NCBI GenBank assembly: GCA_003501335.1
Contig: DNPQ01000628.1
Location: 1-5,882 of the forward strand
Source of the DNA: Bacillota bacterium
GTDB taxonomy: Bacteria > Bacillota > UBA4882 > UBA8346
DNA: 5,882 bases
Reading direction: 5' to 3'
In this document: in pieces, positions 1 to 5,232 of the stretch
Layout: the number at the start of each line of letters is the position of its first letter
Position numbering within the stretch: the stretch's first letter is position 1
Translations under genes and position numbers: made by a program
Notes under the pieces: model-generated
Told to the model about the DNA's origin: nothing
Seen by the model: only the letters and a program-made list of their open reading frames with translations
Database searches by the model: none

Positions 1-1
1 T

Positions 2-415
2 GAAGAGATTATGAATTGCAAGATTATCAAATTGACTTTGCAACCCCTAGTTGAAAATTCGATTTATCATGGAATTAAAAATAAACCCAGTAAAGGGTTG
101 CTCCGGATTTCCGGTTACCGGGATGGAGGAGAGGCTGTGATTGAAGTTTATGATGATGGAGCTGGAATCGAAAAATCTCGTCTCGAACAGCTTCATAAAT
201 CACTTAACGCCCCTGATATTGCGGAAAACCCAATGACTTTTGGATTGCGGAATGTGAACGAACGTTTGCGGCTCCACTTTGGTCCGGGGTATGGACTTAC
301 CATTAGCAGTGAAGAGGGTCGCTATACACGTATTTTGGTTCGACTGCCGTTTCAAGAATTAACATCGACAGGAGGAGAGTTCGATGAATCAAGTCGGAAC
401 GCTATTGATCGTTGA
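2..415 (+). CDS. Sensor histidine kinase, YesM type (C-terminal fragment, 5' end outside window)
   Basis: This is the C-terminal 137 residues of a membrane sensor kinase that would autophosphorylate and pass phosphate to the regulator encoded next. The frame is open to the left edge, so the ATG at 11 is internal and not a start. A GHKL-type ATP-binding domain is visible. It has an N-box (LQPLVENSIYHG, fragment residues 13-24), a G1 box (DDGAGI, about 51-56) and a G2-like segment (GLRNVNERL, about 81-89). The 'LQPLVENSIYHGI' form is typical of the YesM/LytS-like kinases (His_kinase family) that pair with AraC-type regulators. The sensor, transmembrane, HAMP and phospho-acceptor histidine regions lie upstream of the window. 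The gene ends 32 bp inside the regulator gene, which suggests translational coupling. The last 18 or so residues follow the usual end of the ATPase domain and are unrecognised. Family assignment is confident; the signal sensed is unknown. Confidence 0.93.
   Translation, partial: EEIMNCKIIKLTLQPLVENSIYHGIKNKPSKGLLRISGYRDGGEAVIEVYDDGAGIEKSRLEQLHKSLNAPDIAENPMTFGLRNVNERLRLHFGPGYGLTISSEEGRYTRILVRLPFQELTSTGGEFDESSRNAIDR
371..375 (+). promoter_or_regulatory. Ribosome binding site of the response regulator gene
   Basis: GGAGG lies 8 nt before the ATG at 384, inside the 3' end of the kinase gene. It supports this start and a kinase-regulator overlap with coupled translation. Confidence 0.85.
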
Positions 416-1649
416 TGATGATGAAATTATCCGGGAAGGACTGGTTCGAAATATCCCTTGGGAAGAAAACGGTTTAAAGGTTATTGGAACAGCCCGTAAT
501 GGGAAGGAAGGTTTGGAACTTGCCCAAGACTGCCGGCCTCAATTAATTCTTTCCGATATCCGGATGCCATTTATGGATGGTCTGGAAATGGCAGAAGCTG
601 TTAAAATTACTGATCCAACGGTTAAAGTGATCTTTCTGACAGGATATGACGAATTTGAATATGCCAAGAAAGCCTTAAGCCTCAAAGCGACCGACTATAT
701 TTTAAAATATGCTGATAATGAAGAAATCCTTGATGCTGTATTGAAGGCCAGCATTGAGTGGCATAAAGAGCATCAACTTCAGGGGATGGTGGATCGGAGC
801 CAACAAGTTTTAAAAGAAAAATTTTTCCGTGAATTACTCTTAGCGGAAGACATCCTTGCCAATGTTACAGTGCCAATCGAAAGTTTGAGTTTTGAATTGC
901 AAGGCGAGCAATTTTGCGTAGCTGTCCTTGCTTTAGAAGCTATCGATGGTAAAAAGGTATTATTCGATGATTCTTTAACCGACTTCTGCCGCAAACTTTT
1001 ATCTACAGCCAAGGTATCTTGTGAAATAGTGTTGATTCAAAAGAAGATTGTCCTGGTTTTTGGTATATCCCAAGCTAGCTTATATCCAGTCGACTATTTG
1101 AAACCGCATTTGGAGGTTCTCTACCGGCAGTTTACAGAATGTTATCCCCATCATAAGACCTTACTTGGAGTTGGTGAGATCTGTCAAGGACTGTCCCGGA
1201 TCAGCCAATCTTACCAAGAGGCATTGGCGGCTTTCGAGATACAAACCAGTCGCAGTCAACCAGGGACCACTTATTTTCAACAGATCGGGGAAACTGAAAA
1301 TCAGCAGCGACTAAGGAAGATTCTGGATTATGTAAAAAGTCATTTTGGAGAATCCGATCTCTCCTTAAGCAAACTGGCTGAAGAAGTTAATATTTGTCCG
1401 GCATATATCAGTACAATTTTTAAGAAATACCAGAAAATTAATTTTAGCGACTATCTCATTCAGTTACGAATGGATAAAGCTCAGGAATTGCTGGCTAAAA
1501 CCAACCTGATGACTTATGAAGTGGCGGAAAAAACCGGATATTCCAATCCACAGTATTTTAGTGTTTTATTTAAGAAACATACCGGATTCACGCCGACCGA
1601 ATTCAAGAACCGCCGCAACCTTGAGCTCGGGAATAGCCCTCTTTCCTAG
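384..1649 (+). CDS. Response regulator, YesN type (receiver + AraC-family DNA-binding domain)
   Basis: This is a 421-residue cytoplasmic transcription regulator, a normal length for YesN-like proteins. The receiver domain covers about residues 5-120. Its acidic pocket is D11-D13, the phospho-acceptor is D58 (LSDIRMPFMDG), the switch threonine is T86 and the conserved lysine is K108. The usual Lys-Pro pair is Lys-Tyr here (K108-Y109). Residues about 130-300 form a middle region resembling the degenerate GGDEF-like domain of YesN regulators, ending in a segment like 'GLSRISQSYQEALAAFE'. Residues about 310-413 are an AraC/XylS-type domain with two helix-turn-helix units (about 326-347 and 376-400), the second containing the signature-like GYSNPQYFSVLFKKHTGFTPTEF. 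ATG 384 has a good Shine-Dalgarno site. The partner is the upstream kinase. The likely target is the ABC transporter operon downstream, whose upstream gap is about 400 bp. Function as an activator and the target are inferred from context. Confidence 0.95.
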   Translation: MNQVGTLLIVDDDEIIREGLVRNIPWEENGLKVIGTARNGKEGLELAQDCRPQLILSDIRMPFMDGLEMAEAVKITDPTVKVIFLTGYDEFEYAKKALSLKATDYILKYADNEEILDAVLKASIEWHKEHQLQGMVDRSQQVLKEKFFRELLLAEDILANVTVPIESLSFELQGEQFCVAVLALEAIDGKKVLFDDSLTDFCRKLLSTAKVSCEIVLIQKKIVLVFGISQASLYPVDYLKPHLEVLYRQFTECYPHHKTLLGVGEICQGLSRISQSYQEALAAFEIQTSRSQPGTTYFQQIGETENQQRLRKILDYVKSHFGESDLSLSKLAEEVNICPAYISTIFKKYQKINFSDYLIQLRMDKAQELLAKTNLMTYEVAEKTGYSNPQYFSVLFKKHTGFTPTEFKNRRNLELGNSPLS

Positions 1650-1662
1650 CCGGGCCTTTTTT
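1636..1662 (+). terminator. Weak candidate terminator of the kinase-regulator operon
   Basis: GCCC (1636-1639) can pair with GGGC (1652-1655), followed by a T-rich stretch (CTTTTTTAT). The stem has only 4 bp and its 5' arm lies within the last codons of the regulator. The T-run is convincing but the stem is poor, so this is a tentative call. Confidence 0.3.
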
Positions 1663-1695
1663 ATCCCCCCTCTCTTTATCCTTTCCAGGCGTGAT

Positions 1696-1714
1696 CCCCA
1701 TTTTGAAAATGGGG
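1696..1714. repeat. Palindrome, 9-bp perfect arms with 1-bp centre
   Basis: CCCCATTTT-G-AAAATGGGG is perfectly symmetrical around position 1705. After a 2-nt interruption on the right (1715-1716), GAT (1693-1695) is matched by ATC (1717-1719). It could be a protein-binding operator. It could also be an RNA hairpin (7-bp stem, 5-nt loop) at the 3' end of the regulator transcript, though no T-run follows it. The symmetry is certain; the function is not. Confidence 0.6.
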
Positions 1715-1765
1715 CTATCCGTTTCGTTCAATGTTTTACCCTAAACCCAAAACGTCCCCTTAGAG

Positions 1766-1794
1766 TTAAAATTGAAAGATCTATAAAATACAAT
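1766..1794 (+). promoter_or_regulatory. Candidate promoter upstream of the transporter operon (distal)
   Basis: TTAAAA (1766-1771) and TACAAT (1789-1794) are separated by 17 bp. The -10 matches the consensus at 5 of 6 positions and the -35 at 4 of 6. Use of this promoter would give a leader of roughly 250 nt. In AT-rich DNA such matches arise easily, so the call is weak. A poor -35 would fit an activator-dependent promoter. Confidence 0.3.
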
Positions 1795-1887
1795 TCTGCT
1801 TTCGGCAGTATTATAGTGGATGACCATTTTTTTAAAATAACAAACACATTGTTAAAGAATTCTTATTACAATTTTCTTCATGAAAAG

Positions 1888-1915
1888 TTAAATTAGGATT
1901 AATAAGTTTTATATT
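1888..1915 (+). promoter_or_regulatory. Candidate promoter upstream of the transporter operon (proximal)
   Basis: TTAAAT (1888-1893) and TATATT (1910-1915) are separated by 16 bp. The -10 matches at 5 of 6 positions and the -35 at only 3 of 6. Transcription would begin near 1922, just ahead of the leader repeats at 1933-2044. This is an alternative to the distal candidate, with equally weak support. Confidence 0.25.
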
Positions 1916-1932
1916 TCAAAAAGCGCCAAGCA

Positions 1933-2044
1933 ACCAAGAAAACATTTTCACTCCGATTCTAAATAAAACAGCCACTTTGGCAGCTAAAAAGTTTCTTCTT
2001 GGTCTTAGCAAAAAAAAATTTCCAAAATTAGAATCAGAAAGGAG
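1933..2044 (+). promoter_or_regulatory. Putative structured mRNA leader with two interleaved pairings, one covering the ribosome binding site
   Basis: Pairing A: ACCAAGAA (1933-1940) is the exact reverse complement of TTCTTGGT (1996-2003). Pairing B: GATTCTAA (1955-1962) is the exact reverse complement of TTAGAATC (2028-2035). Directly outside it, CTCC (1951-1954) can pair with GGAG (2041-2044), the core of the ribosome binding site, across a 5-nt bulge (2036-2040). The arms are ordered A-B-A-B, so A and B are either alternative folds or a pseudoknot. A small GCCA-CTT-TGGC hairpin (1971-1981) lies between them. The complementarity is visible; any regulatory role is inference, and 8-bp matches in AT-rich DNA can be chance. 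Confidence 0.35.
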
Positions 2045-2050
2045 TGCAGG

Positions 2051-2986
2051 ATGATTAGCTCAAATACCAGCGCTTCCTGTTCAAAAAAAAACACCAAACA
2101 CTTTGGAAATGATCGGGGTTATCCCTATTTGCTTATCGCTCCGTCTTTGTTATTAATCGCACTCTTAATGTTTATCCCCTTATTGAGTGTATTGAAGCTG
2201 AGTCTGCAAAACTATTCGATGACCTCATTATATGGCCGGGGTTTTATCGGGCTCAAAAATTTTCAAGATATCCTGGGGAGCGATTCGGTTTTTTGGCATT
2301 CGATACCTGTTACGATCCAGTGGGTCGTCATCGAGGTGGTTTGCCAATTAGTATTCGGGATGATTGTAGCCTTATTATTAAACCGGACATTTAAAGGCCG
2401 GGGATTGGCTCGGGCCATGATGTTCATTCCTTGGGCTGTTTCCGGAGTTTTGACCACGATGTTATGGTTATTAATCTTTAATCAGCACATCGGTTTATTA
2501 AACGATTTACTTCACAAGTTGGGAATCATTAAAACGAACGTGGCTTGGCTAGCCAACCCCAAGATGGTCTTCGGTTCGGTTATTTTAGCTGAACTATGGC
2601 GCGGGATTCCGTTTTTTGCAATCACTTTACTGGCAGCCTTACAAACGATCCCGCTGGAAATTTACGAGTCTGCGAAAGTTGACGGCTGCGGTCCGGTACG
2701 CCAGTTCTTTTGGATAACGTTGCCGTTTTTGAAGGAAGCCATCGTCTTCTCCACATTGATGAGGGCCATCTGGGAATTCAATAATATCGATATGATCTTT
2801 ACTATGACGGGCGGAGGTCCGGTTTATCTTACGACTACATTACCGATTTATATGATGCAGACTGCTATTATTGAGGGTAATTACGGATACGGATCGGCGC
2901 TGGCAGTCTTTATTTTCGTAATCCTGATGATCTTCACGGTTTTCTATTTAGCGATGAACAAATTTGGGAGGAATATCGATGAATAG
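2051..2986 (+). CDS. ABC sugar transporter permease, MalF/UgpA-like (CUT1)
   Basis: This is an inner-membrane channel subunit of 311 residues, typical for MalF/UgpA-like permeases of Firmicutes. After a polar N-terminus of about 25 residues come roughly six hydrophobic segments: about 26-51, 88-110, 120-144, 170-196, 228-250 (weak) and 282-302. The binding-protein-dependent transport signature (EAA loop) is at about 203-225, with E203, D211-G212 and a closing ITLP. This loop docks the ATPase subunit. ATG 2051 follows AAAGGAG (2038-2044) with 6-nt spacing. It is the first gene of the transporter operon and overlaps the second permease by 8 bp. An A9 run (2083-2091) lies in codons 11-14. The substrate is probably a sugar or oligosaccharide, by family only. 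Confidence 0.95.
   Translation: MISSNTSASCSKKNTKHFGNDRGYPYLLIAPSLLLIALLMFIPLLSVLKLSLQNYSMTSLYGRGFIGLKNFQDILGSDSVFWHSIPVTIQWVVIEVVCQLVFGMIVALLLNRTFKGRGLARAMMFIPWAVSGVLTTMLWLLIFNQHIGLLNDLLHKLGIIKTNVAWLANPKMVFGSVILAELWRGIPFFAITLLAALQTIPLEIYESAKVDGCGPVRQFFWITLPFLKEAIVFSTLMRAIWEFNNIDMIFTMTGGGPVYLTTTLPIYMMQTAIIEGNYGYGSALAVFIFVILMIFTVFYLAMNKFGRNIDE
2966..2971 (+). promoter_or_regulatory. Ribosome binding site that decides the second permease start
   Basis: GGGAGG sits 7 nt before ATG 2979. The in-frame TTG at 2964 overlaps this site and so cannot be the start served by it. ATG 2979 is therefore preferred. Confidence 0.85.
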
Positions 2987-3818
2987 GCTGCGAAAATTTG
3001 TCACTTCGGCTTGCCTGTTTTATTTGCCGCTTATTATTATGTTGGCATTTATATTGATTCCATTTTTGTGGACTCTTTCGACTTCATTGAAGAATGAAAA
3101 GGACGTTTTGAGTCCTATTCTTCAGTATATTCCGCATCCGGCAACCTTCCAAAATTATATTGAAGTCTGGAAAGTAAGCCATTTTTCGGTTTATTTTATC
3201 AATAGTTTGTTCGTTTCTTCGATTTCGGTGATAGCTATCATTTTGCTTTCGGTTTTGAACGGTTATGCCTTAACCCGCTTTAATTTCCGGGGCAAGCGAA
3301 TTTTTATGATTATCTTGTTATGCACCCAGTTATTACCGGCGGTTATTTTTCTGATTCCGTTATTTTTATCCTTCAAAGTCGTAGGCTTGATTGATACTCC
3401 GTTTTCATTGATTATATTTTATATCGCAATGCAGGTACCTTTTAATACGTTGCTGATGAAGGGGTTTATCGGTAATATCCCGAAACAAATTGATGAAGCA
3501 GGTATGGTTGACGGCGCTACTCGAACTCAGATTATTTTTAAAATCATTTTACCGCTGGTATTACCTGGTTTGGTTGCTACGGCAGCGTTTGCTTTCGTCG
3601 GTTGCTGGAATGAGTTTATTGCCGCATTTACTTTTATTACTTCCAGTAAATTTTTTACTATCCCGGTGGGCCTTAAATTTATGATCGGGGAGTATGATGT
3701 CCAGTATGCTTCCTTAGCGGCCGGAAGTATAATTGGACTCGTTCCTGCCGTTCTTCTCTTTGCATATGTACAGAAGTATTTGATTCAAGGTTTAGGAAGC
3801 GGTTCCGTTAAAGGATAA
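2979..3818 (+). CDS. ABC sugar transporter permease, MalG/UgpE-like (CUT1)
   Basis: This is the second channel subunit of the importer, 279 residues, the usual MalG-like size. It has a short positive N-terminus (MNRLRKF) and hydrophobic segments at about 10-35, 70-96, 107-133, 141-162, 194-216 and 243-268. The EAA loop lies at about 167-192, with DEAGMVDGA (D178-G179) and a closing IILP. The helix after it contains CWNEF, common in this family. The start is ATG 2979, behind GGGAGG; the overlap ATGAATAG with the end of the first permease indicates translational coupling and co-expression. The two permeases form a heterodimer. No ATPase gene lies in the window, so an MsmK/UgpC-type ATPase from elsewhere is presumed. 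Confidence 0.95.
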   Translation: MNRLRKFVTSACLFYLPLIIMLAFILIPFLWTLSTSLKNEKDVLSPILQYIPHPATFQNYIEVWKVSHFSVYFINSLFVSSISVIAIILLSVLNGYALTRFNFRGKRIFMIILLCTQLLPAVIFLIPLFLSFKVVGLIDTPFSLIIFYIAMQVPFNTLLMKGFIGNIPKQIDEAGMVDGATRTQIIFKIILPLVLPGLVATAAFAFVGCWNEFIAAFTFITSSKFFTIPVGLKFMIGEYDVQYASLAAGSIIGLVPAVLLFAYVQKYLIQGLGSGSVKG

Positions 3819-3823
3819 AGGGA

Positions 3824-3845
3824 ATAAGCCGCACTCGCGGTTTAT
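3824..3845 (+). other. Intercistronic stem-loop between permease and binding-protein genes
   Basis: ATAAGCCGC (3824-3832) pairs with GCGGTTTAT (3837-3845), giving a 9-bp stem with one G-U pair and an ACTC loop. No T-run follows (AATAAAAG), so it is not a standard terminator. The ribosome binding site of the binding-protein gene lies 15 nt further on and stays free. Such stems between transporter genes can block RNA decay and raise expression of the neighbouring cistron; that role is inferred here. Confidence 0.6.
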
Positions 3846-3859
3846 AATAAAAGAATTGT

Positions 3860-3866
3860 GGGAGGG
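3860..3866 (+). promoter_or_regulatory. Ribosome binding site that decides the binding-protein start
   Basis: GGGAGGG ends 9 nt before ATG 3876. The in-frame TTG at 3870 is only 3 nt away, too close to be used with this site. It would also put an extra Met-Cys before the signal peptide. Confidence 0.8.
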
Positions 3867-3875
3867 TGATTGTGC

Positions 3876-5171
3876 ATGAGAAAAAAGGCTTGTTTGTTCG
3901 TGGCATGTTTGATGATTGTTTTAAGTGTGGCTCTAAGTGTATATGGTGCGCCTAAACAATCCACGATTACATTGTGGGCTGCAGCGGTGACTCCGGAACG
4001 GGATCAGTTTTTTACCGAAATCGTGAAGAAGTTTGAAGCCAAATATCCGAATATTCATGTGGAGTACCTGGGCATCCCCGGTGATCTCGTCGGTTATCGT
4101 CAAAAGTGGGATGTCGCTTTTGCTTCCGGAACCGATCCGGATATCACCAATGATTTTACATCGAAACAAGTTCAGATCGGGGCTTTGGAGCCGCTGGACA
4201 ACTACTTTAACAAGTGGGCGGACCGTAAATTGATCAATGCGGCCTTAGTGGCGGGCAATCGTTCATTTGATCCCAAGCATCATAAACTGTATGCCCTGCC
4301 ATACAGCGCCCAACCTTGGGTTATGTGGATTAGGCCGGATTGGTTCAAAGCGGCGGGTTTAAAAATCCCCGAAACCTGGAATGAATTTTTTGCCACAGTT
4401 CCGAAATTGACCAATAAAGACAAAGGAATTTATGGTTTAAGCATCCGCGGCGGCGGAGGCAGTGCCAATACTTTGGAGATGTTGATGTATTCCTATTCAG
4501 GGATACCTAATTACTTTGATTCCAAAGGCCACTGCACCATTAACAATCCCAAGAATGTTGAATTCGTTGAGAAGTATCTGGGTATGTACAATAAATATAC
4601 TCCTGAGGACGACTTGACGAAAGGGTGGACCCAACTCGCAGCGACATTCCAATCAGGTAAAGCGGCCGTTGTAGTTCATAATCTTGGTTCCGCCAGTTCG
4701 CACGAAAAAGCTTTCGGCGGTGATCGCAGCAAATTTATGGCGATCCCTTTCCCGAAAAGCTTGAAGGGCTATCGTCAACATCCCGGTTTAATGCCGCTTG
4801 GACTCACCATGTCGAAGCATGCCAAGGATAAAAAAGCGGTTTGGACATTCCTCACTTTCTATTTGTCCAAAGAAACCAACAGCTCATATGCCAAGCTTTA
4901 TGGAGAAATCCCAGCCAATAGAGAAGCTGCTGATGATACTTGGGTTCATCAATTGCCTTATATGGAGACCGGTTCGCAGATCTTGACTGATAAGGCCACT
5001 CGATTCGGCAGTAATCCTTTCTATCTGCCGAATTATACCACCATTCAAACCAAGATCGAACCTTCAATTCAAATGGTCATGCTAAAGCAAAAAACTGCCA
5101 AGCAGATGTTGGATGAGTGGGCTAAAATGATGGAAAAAGAGAAAGCGGACTTTGATGCTTCCCTGAAATAA
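3876..5171 (+). CDS. Extracellular solute-binding protein, family 1 (sugar ABC transporter)
   Basis: This is a 431-residue exported receptor that captures substrate and hands it to the two permeases. The N-terminus is a Sec signal peptide: MRKK, a hydrophobic core at about 6-22, and a likely signal peptidase I site near VYG-A (after residue 24). There is no lipobox cysteine at the end of the core; C6 and C11 lie too early and FVAC is a poor match. The mature part has the features of SBP_bac_1 (MalE/UgpB-like) proteins: ITLW (31-34), FEAKYPNIHVEY (53-64), GTDPDI (85-90), GALEPLDNY (102-110), LYALPYSAQPWVMW (138-151) and KIPETWNEF (163-171). Aromatic residues in these stretches would suit sugar stacking. 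It is the last gene before a strong terminator. The ligand is unknown; carbohydrate is inferred from the family and from the permeases. Confidence 0.95.
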   Translation: MRKKACLFVACLMIVLSVALSVYGAPKQSTITLWAAAVTPERDQFFTEIVKKFEAKYPNIHVEYLGIPGDLVGYRQKWDVAFASGTDPDITNDFTSKQVQIGALEPLDNYFNKWADRKLINAALVAGNRSFDPKHHKLYALPYSAQPWVMWIRPDWFKAAGLKIPETWNEFFATVPKLTNKDKGIYGLSIRGGGGSANTLEMLMYSYSGIPNYFDSKGHCTINNPKNVEFVEKYLGMYNKYTPEDDLTKGWTQLAATFQSGKAAVVVHNLGSASSHEKAFGGDRSKFMAIPFPKSLKGYRQHPGLMPLGLTMSKHAKDKKAVWTFLTFYLSKETNSSYAKLYGEIPANREAADDTWVHQLPYMETGSQILTDKATRFGSNPFYLPNYTTIQTKIEPSIQMVMLKQKTAKQMLDEWAKMMEKEKADFDASLK

Positions 5172-5182
5172 AATCAAAGGCC

Positions 5183-5217
5183 GAAAAGAGGGGCTGGCAA
5201 AATCCACCCCTCTTTTC
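5183..5217 (+). terminator. Intrinsic terminator of the ABC transporter operon
   Basis: GAAAAGAGGGG (5183-5193) pairs perfectly with CCCCTCTTTTC (5207-5217), an 11-bp stem. The loop can tighten further through TGG (5195-5197) with CCA (5204-5206). The T-rich 3' arm runs into TATTT. The stem starts 12 nt after the binding-protein stop codon. The A-rich 5' arm means it could also work to some extent on the opposite strand. Confidence 0.9.
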
Positions 5218-5232
5218 TATTTACGGTGAATC

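Larger units (their letters stand above)
1650..2050. other. Intergenic region between regulator and transporter operon
   Basis: About 400 bp with no supported gene on either strand. A frame open from inside the regulator to 1896 has no ribosome binding site or recognisable product. The region is AT-rich, especially 1820-2040. It contains a 19-bp palindrome (1696-1714), two weak sigma-70-like promoter candidates, small hairpins CTGC-TTTCG-GCAG (1796-1808) and GCCA-CTT-TGGC (1971-1981), a CCAAG direct repeat (1926-1930 and 1934-1938), and two interleaved inverted repeats near the operon start. By position it is the natural control region for the transporter genes and the likeliest binding place for the AraC-type regulator. 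Confidence 0.7.

Noticed and set aside
371..382. GGEF motif in the kinase tail, as in diguanylate cyclases
   Set aside because: The four residues are a by-product of translating the GGAGGAGAG ribosome binding site of the next gene; no cyclase domain surrounds them.
1516..1896. Open frame of 126 codons running from inside the regulator gene into the intergenic region
   Set aside because: It begins in another frame of the regulator's DNA-binding domain, has no ribosome binding site and no recognisable family, and continues only because stops are missing.
1915..1932. Possible CcpA cre site around AAAAAGCGCCAAGC
   Set aside because: The TG and CA ends of the cre consensus are missing and the symmetry around CG is lacking.
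1921..1940. CCAAG direct repeat (1926-1930, 1934-1938) as a CRISPR-like or iteron repeat
   Set aside because: There are only two 5-bp copies, too short and too few; at most it offers two competing partners for CTTGG at 1998-2002.
2964..2978. TTG start for the second permease, adding five residues
   Set aside because: The TTG lies over the ribosome binding site that serves ATG 2979.
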